Shown here in pieces: positions 1 through 8,196 of a stretch of DNA of 64,000 nt (position 1 is its first letter; the number at the start of each line of letters is the position of its first letter). The notes under the pieces are model-generated. The model did not search any database, was not told the origin of the DNA, and was given only the letters and a program-made list of their open reading frames with translations. Source of the stretch: Deltaproteobacteria bacterium (GTDB lineage: Bacteria > Desulfobacterota > Syntrophia > Syntrophales > UBA2192); contig JAAYEC010000075.1 in NCBI GenBank assembly GCA_012728915.1, forward strand, positions 16,239 to 80,238. Direction: 5' to 3'. A program made the translations under genes and the position numbers.

Positions 1-521
1 AGCACCGTCTCGGCCCCCTTGACGTCGCCCAGCCGGGCCAGGAGGATTCCCTTCACCGTGAGGGCCGGGACAAACGGCGTGCCGCCGTTTTCGATCTTCA
101 GCGCCGCGTCGATGTTCTTTCCGGCCGATGCCAGATCCCCCGTGTCAGCCTGGGCCGCCGCGAGGTTCGACAGGGCCTGGCGCACCCTGTCAGGCTCACC
201 GGGGTCCCCGTAGAGCCGCAGGGCATCTTCGAAGAAGGGGATCGCCGCCCCGGCCTCCCCGATCGCGCGGTACACGACGCCGATGTTGTTTGCGCTCATG
301 GCCATGCCCTGCCTGTCCCCGACGGCGGTATAGAGCTCCTGCGCGCGGGTGAAGTGTTCCAGGGCCCTTGCATAGCAGCCCCTCTCGTAATAGGGCGTCC
401 CCCTGGCGGTCTGCTCGGCGCCCGCGCTGAGGTGACCGGGAACGACGGCCTCCTTCCTGCCGCCGCACGAGGCCGCCAGGATCGCCAGAATCACCAACAG
501 GCAGCGCTTTACCGTTTTCAT
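1..521 (-). CDS. TPR-containing lipoprotein (C-terminus beyond window)
   Basis: About 173 residues are visible; the 3' end lies outside the window. The N-terminus MKTVKRCLLVILAILAASC is a lipoprotein signal peptide ending in a lipobox (LAASC), so the product is probably anchored in an outer or inner membrane leaflet. The rest is helical with TPR-like repeats (for example 'YYERGCYARALEHFTRAQEL' and 'IGEAGAAIPFFEDALRLYG'). The ATG at 521 has an AGGAGG ribosome site 7-8 bases upstream. It starts 7 bases after mlaD ends, so it is very probably the last visible gene of the mla operon. A role in lipid-transport complex assembly is inferred from position only. Confidence 0.75.
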   Translation of the reverse strand, partial: MKTVKRCLLVILAILAASCGGRKEAVVPGHLSAGAEQTARGTPYYERGCYARALEHFTRAQELYTAVGDRQGMAMSANNIGVVYRAIGEAGAAIPFFEDALRLYGDPGEPDRVRQALSNLAAAQADTGDLASAGKNIDAALKIENGGTPFVPALTVKGILLARLGDVKGAETV

Positions 522-528
522 AGCCGAC

Positions 529-1476
529 TCACCTCCTCAGGCCTGCGTCCAGGTCCTTGCCCTCCGGCTTCGGGGGGAGGTTTCCCTTGATGAGCGGGTT
601 CTTCTCCAGGGACTTGACGACGCGGTTGATCTCGTCGACCCCGTCCCGGACCTCCCGGATACCGCGCTGCGTCGCCCGGATCAGGGCGGGCACATCGCGA
701 CTCCCCTTCTCGAGGTTGGCCGTGATCTCCCGGATCTTCTCCATGCTTTCCTTCAGGTTCTCCGTGACCCCGGGGGTGGCACCCTCGAGATTCTTCAACA
801 CGTTGTCCAGCCGCTCCATGGACGTGTTCACCCGGTCGATGAGCTCATCCGACCGCAGCAGCTGCCCGACCGTTCCCTTGCCCTCCTTGAGATCGTTGGT
901 GACGAGCTCCACGTTCCTCAGGTTCTTCTCGATGGCGTTGAGGGAGCCGAAGAGGGGCCCCTCGGGGTCGCGCAGCTCGTCGATGATGTCGGCCAGGTTG
1001 CGGATCGTCTCCGTCAGGCGCTTGGCCGTCTCCTCCACCTCGTACTCGGCCAGCACCTCCGAGAGGGTCCGTTTCTCCTCGGACTTGACCGTCCCTCCCG
1101 GTTCGACGAGCCGGCTCTCGGGCTTTCCGGGGCGGACGGCCACGTACTCGGATCCGATGAAGGTGGGGCTCTCGACGGTCACCACCGTGTCCTCCCGGAA
1201 CCGCGTGTGGTACTCCTCGAAGATCGAGAGCCGGACCCGGACGGCGTCCCCGACGAGCGACACGCTCCGCACCTTCCCGATGTCGGCCTTGTAGAGCTTC
1301 ACGGGGGATCCCGGCGCGAGGTTGTAGTTCTCCTTGAACTGCGCGTAGTAGGTCACCGTCGGCCGGAACCAGTCCTTGCCCCGCCCGATGAGGACGACGG
1401 AGCCCACCATGAGGGAAAGGACGGCGATGATGAAGATGCCGACCGCCCGGTCCATCCTGCTGAATTTCAGTTCCAT
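529..1476 (-). CDS. mlaD: MlaD/MCE-family substrate-binding protein of a lipid ABC transporter
   Basis: 315 aa. One N-terminal transmembrane helix (about residues 11-31, AVGIFIIAVLSLMVGSVVLI) is followed by an MCE domain (about 37-115, 'VTYYAQFKENYNLAPGSPVK'). A long helical tail (about 130-300) contains repeated amphipathic segments such as 'LTETIRNLADIIDELRDPEG'. MCE proteins of this type form hexameric rings in the periplasm that pass phospholipids to or from an MlaFE-type transporter. The gene sits 24 bp downstream of the degenerate mlaF-like gene and two genes downstream of mlaE. An AGGAG site lies just before the ATG. Longer than E. coli MlaD because of the C-terminal helical tail, a common form in this phylum. 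Confidence 0.9.
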   Translation of the reverse strand: MELKFSRMDRAVGIFIIAVLSLMVGSVVLIGRGKDWFRPTVTYYAQFKENYNLAPGSPVKLYKADIGKVRSVSLVGDAVRVRLSIFEEYHTRFREDTVVTVESPTFIGSEYVAVRPGKPESRLVEPGGTVKSEEKRTLSEVLAEYEVEETAKRLTETIRNLADIIDELRDPEGPLFGSLNAIEKNLRNVELVTNDLKEGKGTVGQLLRSDELIDRVNTSMERLDNVLKNLEGATPGVTENLKESMEKIREITANLEKGSRDVPALIRATQRGIREVRDGVDEINRVVKSLEKNPLIKGNLPPKPEGKDLDAGLRR

Positions 1477-1500
1477 GTGCTCCTCGCAGCGGGGCGGCGC

Positions 1501-2172
1501 TCAGACGACCTGCACGACGCCGTCCCGGATATAGATGTCTCTCTTCTTGAACAGACGGTCGTACTGCGTCAGCCCGGCATAGTAGACGCAGGGGATGCCC
1601 GCATCGATCATCTTCCGGGTCATCTCGATGTAGAGCTCGACGGCCGGGCGGGCAAGTGCGACGAAGGCCTGCTCGATGAGGTAGGCCTCGGCCCCCTTCG
1701 TCATCTCCCGGACGATGATCGCCGCCCGCACGTCCTCCGGCGCGACCTGCGCGGGACGGAGGTCGAGCTTTTCCTCGATCCCCAGGAGACGGCACAGGGA
1801 CATCTCCTCGTCGCCCAGGGTCAGATCCAGGCTGTTTTCGTAGTAGTAGCGCGAAAGCAGCAGATTGGTCCGGAGCGTCCGGTTGCCGATCAGGGCCGCA
1901 TCGACCCCCATGTAGCCGATCTTCCTCCGAACGGCGAGAAGCCGCCGGGGCTTGAGAAAATCCAGTTCCTCGCCGTCGAACAGGTACAGGCCCTCTTCCG
2001 GCGGCTCCAGGGTCGCCAGTGCCCGCAGGAAAAGGTGCGCGTCGTCGATCCGGTCGGCGTGGAGGCTGAAGGCATCGCCCTGCGAAAGGGAGAAGGAGAA
2101 TTTCCTCAGGCCCTTCCCCCGGCCTGTCGGGGCGTGCGCGTAGTCTCGGAGTTCGATGAGCGCCATACCCAC
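1501..2172 (-). CDS. degenerate MlaF-like ABC ATPase homologue lacking catalytic motifs
   Basis: 223 aa in the slot where mlaF normally lies, directly abutting the mlaE stop codon. The layout of an ABC ATPase is still recognisable: a beta-rich start 'LIELRDYAHAP', 'LFDGEELDFLKPRRLLAVRR' before the Q-loop region, and 'TNLLLSRYYY' matching the MlaF 'ENV' region. The functional motifs are gone. The Walker A position reads SLHADRIDDAHLF with no GxxGxGKS/T. The signature position reads RPAQVAPEDVRAA. Walker B reads AYLIEQAF instead of LLLLDEP, and no H-loop His is visible. The frame is open and protein-like, so this is a maintained gene, not a frameshifted relic. Start is GTG 2172, or ATG 2166. 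It probably cannot hydrolyse ATP; a structural role in the Mla complex is inferred. Confidence 0.7.
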   Translation of the reverse strand: MGMALIELRDYAHAPTGRGKGLRKFSFSLSQGDAFSLHADRIDDAHLFLRALATLEPPEEGLYLFDGEELDFLKPRRLLAVRRKIGYMGVDAALIGNRTLRTNLLLSRYYYENSLDLTLGDEEMSLCRLLGIEEKLDLRPAQVAPEDVRAAIIVREMTKGAEAYLIEQAFVALARPAVELYIEMTRKMIDAGIPCVYYAGLTQYDRLFKKRDIYIRDGVVQVV

Positions 2173-2949
2173 CTACAGGAAAAAGGCGGCAAAGAGCGCG
2201 AAGTTCACCGCCAGGCAGTAGAAGAGGCACGCCACGGCCCCCCTCGACGTCGCCACGGGGACCTCCGTGATCCCCCTCCGGACGGCGAGGCCGTAGTGCA
2301 GCGAGATCACGGTGATGCCCACGCCGAAAAAGAGGGCCTTCAGCGCCACCACGGCGATGTCGACCCCTTCGATGGCCTTCCCGATCTGCGCAAGGAAGTT
2401 CTGCAGCGGCAGGGTCGTCAGCACCCAGGCGATGGCGTACCCTCCCAGCACGGAGGTGATGCAGAAAATGGTGATCAGGCAGAAGAGGGAGACCGTGATG
2501 CCGATCAGCCGGGGTACGAACAGGACGTCCAGGGGGTCCACGCCCTGGAGTTCCAGGGCCTCGATCTCGCGGAGGACCTTCATGTAGCCCGTCTCGATCG
2601 TCACCGCCGTCGCCGACCGCAGGATGACCACCAGGGCCGTGACGAGGGGACCGAACTCCCGGATCAGCAGGGCCACGGTGACCTTGCCCAGGTCATGCTG
2701 GGCGGCCACGCCCGAGAGCTGGAGGATCATCATGCTGCCGAGCAGCAGCGAGATGGGGATCACGATCCACAGCGCCTCGACGGCCGTGAAGTAGATCTGC
2801 TCGACGACGATCCGGAGTCTCAGCCGGCGGCCGGCCCTGGGGTTGAGGACGACCTGGCGCAGGATGCGGTAGAACAGCGCGGACTGGTCCGCGTATCGGT
2901 TCAACCGGTCCGCGGTCTGCCTGCCCAGATATCCCACGTAATCCCGCAC
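2173..2949 (-). CDS. mlaE: MlaE-family lipid ABC transporter permease
   Basis: 258 aa inner-membrane permease of the MlaE/YrbE family. The conserved central region 'LIREFGPLVTALVVILRSATA' and 'EIEALELQGVDPLDVLFVPR' is present, with about five hydrophobic helices. It would form the membrane core of a phospholipid transporter with MlaD. The GTG start at 2949 has GGAGG 9 bases upstream. First gene of a minus-strand operon mlaE / mlaF-like / mlaD / TPR lipoprotein, with a candidate promoter at 2996-3024. The partner ATPase encoded next is catalytically degenerate, so a functional MlaF may come from elsewhere in the genome. Confidence 0.92.
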   Translation of the reverse strand: MRDYVGYLGRQTADRLNRYADQSALFYRILRQVVLNPRAGRRLRLRIVVEQIYFTAVEALWIVIPISLLLGSMMILQLSGVAAQHDLGKVTVALLIREFGPLVTALVVILRSATAVTIETGYMKVLREIEALELQGVDPLDVLFVPRLIGITVSLFCLITIFCITSVLGGYAIAWVLTTLPLQNFLAQIGKAIEGVDIAVVALKALFFGVGITVISLHYGLAVRRGITEVPVATSRGAVACLFYCLAVNFALFAAFFL

Positions 2950-2995
2950 CGCAACGGCCTCCCGAGAATTCCTGTCTCGATCGCGATTTCAGGAA

Positions 2996-3024
2996 ACTCT
3001 AAACGAAACCCCCGTCTCCGTCAA
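2996..3024 (-). promoter_or_regulatory. candidate sigma-70 promoter of the mla operon
   Basis: On the minus strand TTGACG (3024-3019), a 17-base spacer, then TAGAGT (3001-2996), about 45 bases before the mlaE GTG. No other promoter-like pair was seen in the 2950-3156 gap. Confidence 0.5.
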
Positions 3025-3120
3025 TCGTGAAGTCTCGGCGACCCGGGGCGCGGCGCCGGGCGGCCTTCCTGCCGGCAAGCGGCGCGGGGTGTTGGGCGGG
3101 AGGAAGAACGCGCACCAATG

Positions 3121-3146
3121 AAAAAGGCCCGGCGGTCCGGGCCTTT
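3121..3146 (-). terminator. rho-independent terminator of cimA-leuCDB
   Basis: On the minus strand a 10-bp perfect stem AAAGGCCCGG / CCGGGCCTTT with a 4-base loop runs into TTTTT, 11 bases past the leuB stop codon. Confidence 0.85.
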
Positions 3147-3156
3147 CGTCGCCTGT

Positions 3157-4227
3157 TCAGGGCTCGAGAATGTACTTGACGACGAGATCCCCCACCTCCC
3201 GCGTACCGTGACCCATCCTGCCGGCGTCCATGCTCTTCATGTCGTCGCGGATGACCTTCTTCACGGCATCGAGCAGGACCCCTGCGGCGGTCGCCTCGCC
3301 GAGGAACTCGAGCATCATCTGGACGGAGCAGATGGCCGCGAGCGGGTTGATCCGGTTCGTGCCCGCGTATTTCGGGGCCGAGCCGCCGATGGGCTCGAAG
3401 ATCGCCGTCTGGCCCGGGTCGGGATTGATGTTGCCCCCCGCGGCAATCCCCATGCCGCCCTGGATCATCGCGCCCAGGTCGGTGATGACGTCTCCGAACA
3501 TGTTGTCCGTCACGATGACGTCGAAGAACTCGGGGTTCTTCACCATCCACATGCAGATCGCGTCCACGTGGGCGTAATCGGTCTTGACGTCGGGGTATTC
3601 CTTGGCCACCTCGTAGTAGACCCTCTCCCAGAGGTTCCAGGCATAGGTGAGGACGTTGGTCTTGCCGCAGAGGGTGAGCTTCTTCTGCCGGTTTCGCCTG
3701 CGGCAGTACTCGAAGGCGTACCGGATGCAGCGCTCGACGCCCTTGCGGGTGTTCACCGACTCCTGCACGGCCACTTCCCCCGCCGTGCCCTTGCGCAGGA
3801 ACCCCCCGCTGCCGGCGTAGAGCCCCTCCGTGTTCTCCCGCACGACGACGAAGTCGATGTCCTCGGGGCCCTTGTCCTTGAGCGGCGTGTAGACCCCGGG
3901 CAGCAGGACCACGGGCCTCAGGTTGATGTAGAGGTCGAGCTCGAAGCGCATCTTCAGGAGGATCTCCGTCTCGAGGATCCCCGGCCGGACGCCCGGATGG
4001 CCGATGGCGCCGAGCAGCGAGGCGTCCATGGCGCGAAGCTCCGACAGCACGGAGTCCGGCAGAAGGTCACCCTTGGCCAGGTAGCGCTCCCCGCCGATGT
4101 CGTAACGGGTCAAATGGAATTCGATCCCCTCGGCATCGGAAATGGCCTTGAGGGCCTTGAGGGCCTCGGCGACGACTTCGGGTCCCGTGCCGTCGCCGGG
4201 CAGCACGCCGATGTTGTAGGTTTTCAT
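3157..4227 (-). CDS. leuB: 3-isopropylmalate dehydrogenase
   Basis: 356 aa isocitrate/isopropylmalate dehydrogenase. It oxidatively decarboxylates 3-isopropylmalate to 2-oxoisocaproate with NAD+ (leucine), and by the citramalate route converts 3-methylmalate to 2-oxobutyrate (isoleucine). Family features: N-terminal 'IGVLPGDGTGPEVVAEALKA', the substrate-binding 'VVVRENTEGLYAG', 'DAICMWMVKNPEFFDVIVTDN' with the metal-binding Asp residues, and 'EPIGGSAPKYAGTNRINPLA' near the cofactor site. Last gene of the operon, 42 bp after leuD and followed by a strong terminator. Some homologues with this sequence style are annotated as tartrate or homoisocitrate dehydrogenases; the operon supports LeuB. 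Confidence 0.92.
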   Translation of the reverse strand: MKTYNIGVLPGDGTGPEVVAEALKALKAISDAEGIEFHLTRYDIGGERYLAKGDLLPDSVLSELRAMDASLLGAIGHPGVRPGILETEILLKMRFELDLYINLRPVVLLPGVYTPLKDKGPEDIDFVVVRENTEGLYAGSGGFLRKGTAGEVAVQESVNTRKGVERCIRYAFEYCRRRNRQKKLTLCGKTNVLTYAWNLWERVYYEVAKEYPDVKTDYAHVDAICMWMVKNPEFFDVIVTDNMFGDVITDLGAMIQGGMGIAAGGNINPDPGQTAIFEPIGGSAPKYAGTNRINPLAAICSVQMMLEFLGEATAAGVLLDAVKKVIRDDMKSMDAGRMGHGTREVGDLVVKYILEP

Positions 4228-4269
4228 GCTCTGTCTCCCGTCTGTGTGGTTTCCTGATGGCCGTTTCGC

Positions 4270-4770
4270 TCACCGGGCGGCGAGCTTTTCCTTCCGGATG
4301 TACTCGACGAGCCCGCCCTGCCGGATGAGCTGCTCCATGAACGGCGGGATCGGGCGGGTGCTGTAGGACTTGCCGCGGGTGAGGTTCTCGATGCGGCCCG
4401 CGGCGAGATCGACGGCAAGCCGGTCGCCGTCCCGGATGTCGTCGACGGCCTCGGCCGACTCCAGGAGCGGCAGGCCGATGTTGAAGGCGTTGCGGTAAAA
4501 GATCCGGGCGAAGCTCTTCGCGATGATGAGCGGCACCCCCGCCGCTCTGATCGCAATCGGCGCGTGCTCCCGCGAGGAGCCGCACCCGAAGTTCCGTCCC
4601 CCGACGACGACATCGCCTGCGGAGACGGAGGAGGCGAACTCGGGCCGCCCGTCGGCAAAGACGTGTTTCGCCAGGGCGGCCCCGTCGGAGACGTTGCAGT
4701 ACCGCGCCGCGATGATCATGTCCGTGTCCACGTCATCGCCGAACTTCCAGGCTCTTCCTTCATATTTCAT
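4270..4770 (-). CDS. leuD: 3-isopropylmalate/citramalate dehydratase small subunit
   Basis: 166 aa, the usual length of the short prokaryotic LeuD. 'FGDDVDTDMIIAARYCN' and 'GGRNFGCGSSREHAPIAIRA' are the family hallmarks; the GSSREH loop contributes substrate-binding residues. It pairs with LeuC (4906-6165) to isomerise 2-isopropylmalate to 3-isopropylmalate, and citramalate to 3-methylmalate. The ATG is preceded by AAGGAG 6 bases upstream. Lies between leuC and leuB in the attenuator-controlled operon. Confidence 0.93.
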   Translation of the reverse strand: MKYEGRAWKFGDDVDTDMIIAARYCNVSDGAALAKHVFADGRPEFASSVSAGDVVVGGRNFGCGSSREHAPIAIRAAGVPLIIAKSFARIFYRNAFNIGLPLLESAEAVDDIRDGDRLAVDLAAGRIENLTRGKSYSTRPIPPFMEQLIRQGGLVEYIRKEKLAAR

Positions 4771-4785
4771 GGCATCTCCTTGCAG

Positions 4786-4830
4786 TCGACGCAGGCTTCA
4801 GGCATCAGGCTTCAGGATTGAAGGAAACGC
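4786..4830 (-). repeat. short degenerate direct repeats (CAGGCTT-type) between leuC and leuD
   Basis: The 135-bp leuC-leuD gap contains an imperfect local repeat: GCAGGCTTCAGGCATCAGGC followed by TTCAGGATTGAAGG. One of several 7-10-bp repeat families in gene gaps of this window (see finding). No promoter or gene was seen in the gap. Confidence 0.5.
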
Positions 4831-4905
4831 ATTGTCGGTCTGTCCTGCATCCCGAGGCCTGAATCCGGAATCCCGCCGGTGATCGCCGTTCCGCTCTCCA
4901 GCGGG

Positions 4906-6165
4906 CTATAGTTCCTCAGGGGAACCGATTCTGCCTAACACCGCCGACGCCGCCGCGACGGACGGGTTGCACAGATACACCTCGCTCTTCGGGTGTCCCA
5001 TGCGGCCCACGAAATTTCGGTTCGTCGTGGCCAGCGCCCGCTCGCCCGAGGCGAGGATCCCCATGTGTCCGCCCAGGCAGGGCCCGCAGCAGGGGGGGCC
5101 GACAACGGCCCCGGCCTCGAGGAAGGTCTCGACGAGCCCCTCCCTCGTGGCATCCTTCAGGATCGTGGGGGACGCGGGGATGACAATGAGGCGCAGACCC
5201 TTCGCCTTCTTACGGCCCTTCAGGATCTTCGCCGCGTCGCGCAGGTCCTCGAGCCAGCCGTTGGTGCAGGACCCGATAAAGACCTGGTCCAGGGCGATGC
5301 CCTTCGCCTCTGAGACGGGGCGCACGTTCGCAGGCGACGGGGGAAAGGCAACCTGGGGCTCGAGGTCCGTTGCGTCGATCGTGATGACCTTCTCGTATTT
5401 CGCGCCGGCATCGCTGGCGAGCCAGAGGGGTTCCCACCGTGCCCGACCCTTGACATAGGCCTTCGTCGTCTCGTCGGGCGCGATGATGCCGTTTTTCGCC
5501 CCCGCCTCGATCGCCATGTTCGCCATGGCGAACCGGTGCGGCATGGAGAGCTTCCCGACGACGTCCCCGCAGAACTCGAGCGCCGCGTACAGCGCCCCTT
5601 CCACGCCGATCTCGCCGATGAGCCGCAGGATCAGGTCCTTGCCGCCCACCAGCGGCCGCAGGGTCCCCGTGAACTCGACGCGGATCGTCGGAGGGACGCG
5701 CAGCCAGGTCTCGCCCGTGGCCATCACGGCGGCAAAGTCGGTGCTCCCCACGCCGGTGGAGAAGGCCCCCAGGGCCCCGTAGGCGCAGGTGTGGCTGTCG
5801 GCCCCGATGACGAGCTGACCGGGCACGACGAGCCCCTGCTCCGGAAGGAGCACGTGGCCGATGCCGGCCTCGCCGACCTCGTAGTACAGCTCGAGGTCCT
5901 GCTCGCGGGCGAACTCGCGCATGAGCTTGGCCTGCTCGGCCGAGGCGATGTCCTTGTTCGGCACGAAGTGATCCGCCACGAGGGCGACCCGCCTGCGGTC
6001 GAAGACCTTCGGGGCGCCGATCTGCCTGAACACCTGGATGGCGATGGGGGCCGTGAAATCGTGGGCGAAGGCGAGATCCACCCTGGCCTCGACGAGGTCT
6101 CCGGGGGCGACGCTCTCGAGCCCCGCATGCCGGGCAAGAATTTTCTCCGTAATCGTCATGGGCAT
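4906..6165 (-). CDS. leuC: 3-isopropylmalate/citramalate dehydratase large subunit
   Basis: 419 aa aconitase-superfamily subunit of the short archaeal/bacterial LeuC type. The [4Fe-4S] ligands are visible as 'FIGSCTNG' and 'PPCCGPCLGGHMG'. Other family motifs are 'VIGADSHTCAYGALGAFSTG' and 'FVGRMGHPKSEVYLCNPSVA'. It works with LeuD on 2-isopropylmalate and, given cimA upstream, probably also on citramalate. Start ATG 6165 has GGAG 8 bases upstream; a second in-frame ATG lies two codons later. The cytoplasmic enzyme is oxygen-sensitive by family knowledge. Confidence 0.94.
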   Translation of the reverse strand: MPMTITEKILARHAGLESVAPGDLVEARVDLAFAHDFTAPIAIQVFRQIGAPKVFDRRRVALVADHFVPNKDIASAEQAKLMREFAREQDLELYYEVGEAGIGHVLLPEQGLVVPGQLVIGADSHTCAYGALGAFSTGVGSTDFAAVMATGETWLRVPPTIRVEFTGTLRPLVGGKDLILRLIGEIGVEGALYAALEFCGDVVGKLSMPHRFAMANMAIEAGAKNGIIAPDETTKAYVKGRARWEPLWLASDAGAKYEKVITIDATDLEPQVAFPPSPANVRPVSEAKGIALDQVFIGSCTNGWLEDLRDAAKILKGRKKAKGLRLIVIPASPTILKDATREGLVETFLEAGAVVGPPCCGPCLGGHMGILASGERALATTNRNFVGRMGHPKSEVYLCNPSVAAASAVLGRIGSPEEL

Positions 6166-6385
6166 GGTTCATTCTCCGCTTGTCTGCTCGATATGGAAGC
6201 CGGAGCCTTTTCGAGAGGCTCCGGTTGCTGTGCATGAACCGCGGAACTGAGGAAAAGCGGAAGATCGGATCAAAGGCTATGGTCCTTTCCGCGCGTCCGA
6301 GGTTCTGCTCTTCCGCTCTTCACCTCCGCAAGGCGGAAATCAAGCGCCCTGTTTTCCGTGCCGGGGCGCCTCCGCTCGTCCGTCT
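6166..6385 (-). other. cimA-leuC intergenic stretch with a strong hairpin
   Basis: 220 bp with no gene. It holds a perfect 8-bp inverted repeat CCGGAGCC (6200-6207) / GGCTCCGG (6217-6224) with a 9-base loop and no T-run, so it looks like an mRNA processing or stability element, not a terminator. No separate promoter was recognised; leuC is probably transcribed from the cimA promoter. Confidence 0.45.
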
Positions 6386-7996
6386 CTAAGCGACGGCCTT
6401 CCGCGCTTCCTTTCCGTTCCGGTTCAGCCTGTCCTTGCTCAGCTTGTACTGGATGCTGTCCACCAGCGCATGCCAGCTCGCTTCGATAACGCTCTCGGAG
6501 ACCCCGATCGTGCTCCAGATATCCTTGTCGTCGCGCGACTCGATGAAGACGCGAACCTTGGCAGCCGTCCCCTCGCTGCCCTCGAGGATGCTCACCTTGA
6601 AGTCGGTCAGGTGCATTCGGGCCAGCTCGGGGTAGAACTTCACGAGGGCCTTGCGCAGGGCGTTGTCCAGGGCGTTGATCGGGCCGTTGCCCTCGGCAGC
6701 GGTGATCTCGGCATCCTTGCCCACGATGACCTTGATGAGGGCCTGCGAGCGGGAGGGCTCGTTGCCCTGCTTTTCGTTTATAACACGGAAGCACTCCAGA
6801 TAGAAGGGCTCTTCGAACTCGCCCGTGGCCTTCCGGATGATGAGGGCCAGCGACCCGTCGGCGGCCTCGAAGCTGTACCCCTCGTTCTCCATGCGCTTGA
6901 TCTCCTCGACGATGCGGCGGCTCTTCGCGTCGTCCCCGCCCAGGGAGAGGCCCATCTCGGCCGCCTTGTACTCGATGTTGCTCTTGCCGGAGAGATCCGA
7001 GACGAGGACACGCCTCTTGTTGCCCACGACCTCGGGGGAGAGATGTTCATAGGCCGCGGGGTTCTTGAGCACGGCGTGCACGTGGACGCCGCCCTTGTGA
7101 GCAAAGGCGCTGCGTCCGACGAAGGGCCGCGAGTTCAGCGGGGTGATGTTGGCGATCTCGCCGACGAAGAGCGACAGGCGGGTGAGCTCCTTCAGGGCGC
7201 CCTCGGGGAGGCAGCGTTTTGCCATCTTGAGCTCCAGGTTGGCCATGATCGGCACGAGATCCGCATTGCCGCAGCGCTCCCCGTAGCCGTTGACGGTCCC
7301 CTGGACCATGCGGACGCCCTTTTCGACGGCAGCCAGCGAGTTGGCCACGGCAAGCCCCCCGTCGTTGTGGGCGTGGATGCCCAGGCGCTCCCGCGGGATC
7401 CGGGAGGCCACCTCGTCCACGACGCGGGCGATCTCCGAGGGCAGGGTCCCGCCGTTGGTGTCGCATAGCACGACGAGGTCGGCGCCGCTCGCAAAGGCCG
7501 CCTCGATCGTCTGCAGGGCGTAGCGGGGGTTCGCCCGGTAGCCGTCGAAAAAGTGTTCGGCGTCGTAGATGACCTCCTTCTTCTTCGCCTTGAGCCAGGC
7601 CACCGTCTCGCCGATCATGGAGAGGTTCTCCTTCATGGAGATCTTGAGGATCTCCCTGACGTGCAGGTCCCAGCTCTTGCCGAAGATGGTCACCACCGGG
7701 GTCTGCGCCTCGAGCAGGGCCTGGACGTTCGGGCACTCGGCGCAGGGCGTGTGGGCCCGCCGCGTGCTGCCGAAGGCCGAGAGACGCGCGGTTGTGAACT
7801 TCACCTTCCGGGCCAGCTCGAAGAAGCGCATGTCCTTCGGGTTCGAGCCGGGCCAGCCGCCCTCGATGTAGGCAATCCCGAACTCGTCGAGTCGCCTGGC
7901 CACGCGGAGCTTCTCCTCGGCCGTGAAGTTCACCTGCTCTCCCTGGGTGCCGTCCCGCAGGGTCGTGTCGTAGATGAGAACTGTCCTGTCGTCCAT
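6386..7996 (-). CDS. cimA: (R)-citramalate synthase
   Basis: 536 aa from ATG 7996. Condenses pyruvate and acetyl-CoA to (R)-citramalate, giving 2-oxobutyrate for isoleucine without threonine. N-terminal TIM-barrel: 'IYDTTLRDGTQGEQVNFTAE' and the metal-binding 'GIHAHNDGGLAVANSLAAV'. C-terminal LeuA-type allosteric domain: 'NALDNALRKALVKFYPELAR' to 'VIEASWHALVDSIQYKL'. The frame is open upstream to 8080, but those 28 codons read through the attenuator terminator. ATG 7996 has AGGGGG 10 bases upstream and matches family N-termini. The Ile-codon leader peptide upstream supports isoleucine control and so CimA over LeuA. Confidence 0.93.
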   Translation of the reverse strand: MDDRTVLIYDTTLRDGTQGEQVNFTAEEKLRVARRLDEFGIAYIEGGWPGSNPKDMRFFELARKVKFTTARLSAFGSTRRAHTPCAECPNVQALLEAQTPVVTIFGKSWDLHVREILKISMKENLSMIGETVAWLKAKKKEVIYDAEHFFDGYRANPRYALQTIEAAFASGADLVVLCDTNGGTLPSEIARVVDEVASRIPRERLGIHAHNDGGLAVANSLAAVEKGVRMVQGTVNGYGERCGNADLVPIMANLELKMAKRCLPEGALKELTRLSLFVGEIANITPLNSRPFVGRSAFAHKGGVHVHAVLKNPAAYEHLSPEVVGNKRRVLVSDLSGKSNIEYKAAEMGLSLGGDDAKSRRIVEEIKRMENEGYSFEAADGSLALIIRKATGEFEEPFYLECFRVINEKQGNEPSRSQALIKVIVGKDAEITAAEGNGPINALDNALRKALVKFYPELARMHLTDFKVSILEGSEGTAAKVRVFIESRDDKDIWSTIGVSESVIEASWHALVDSIQYKLSKDRLNRNGKEARKAVA

Positions 7997-8014
7997 CGCC
8001 GTCTTTCCCCCTGA

Positions 8015-8053
8015 AATAAAAAATCCGTTACCAGGGAGCCTGATAACGGATTT
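8015..8053 (-). terminator. attenuator terminator upstream of cimA (hairpin 3:4)
   Basis: Minus strand: AAATCCGTTATCAGG, loop CTC, CCTGGTAACGGATTT (one T-G wobble, otherwise a perfect 15-bp stem), then TTTATTT. It lies between the leader-peptide stop codon and the cimA start codon. Confidence 0.88.
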
Positions 8054-8137
8054 CGTTGATTCTTCCGATTGTTGCATCAAGCCATCATCAGCCCCCTACG
8101 CCGCCCGGACGTATGCCGATTATGTCGATAATAATGG
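8038..8137 (-). promoter_or_regulatory. transcription attenuator alternative pairings (regions 1:2 and 2:3)
   Basis: Region 2, GGCTGATGATGG (8093-8082), includes the leader stop codon. It can pair with region 3, CCGTTATCAGGC (8049-8038), in 11 of 12 positions counting wobbles, and so break the terminator. Region 1, CCATTATTA (8137-8129), lies in the run of Ile codons and can pair with region 2 (TGATGATGG, 9 pairs). This is the classical order: a ribosome stalled at Ile codons covers region 1, frees region 2 for 2:3 pairing, and transcription continues into cimA. With charged tRNA-Ile the ribosome reaches the stop codon, covers region 2, and the 3:4 terminator forms. Pairings were read by eye. 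Confidence 0.75.
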
Positions 8138-8165
8138 GGAGGATGATGCCGATGCTGCTCTTCAT
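8088..8165 (-). CDS. isoleucine-rich attenuator leader peptide of the cimA-leuCDB operon
   Basis: 25 codons, ATG 8165 to TGA 8090-8088. The sequence runs MKSSIGIILPIIIDIIGI and ends RPGGVGG. Nine of 25 codons are Ile (5 ATC, 2 ATT and 2 ATA, ATA being rare in such a GC-rich genome), plus one Leu and one Val. A GAGAGGG site lies about 12 bases upstream. It starts about 25 bases after the predicted transcription start and its stop codon lies inside the antiterminator. As in enterobacterial ilv leaders, its translation should sense charged tRNA-Ile. The peptide itself probably has no other function. Confidence 0.85.
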   Translation of the reverse strand: MKSSIGIILPIIIDIIGIRPGGVGG

Positions 8166-8196
8166 GTTGAAATCCAACCCTCTCAAAGGTGCGGTG

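Noticed and set aside
7997..8080. 28-residue N-terminal extension of CimA
   Set aside because: It would be translated through the attenuator terminator stem and T-run; the internal ATG 7996 has a ribosome site and fits the family N-terminus.
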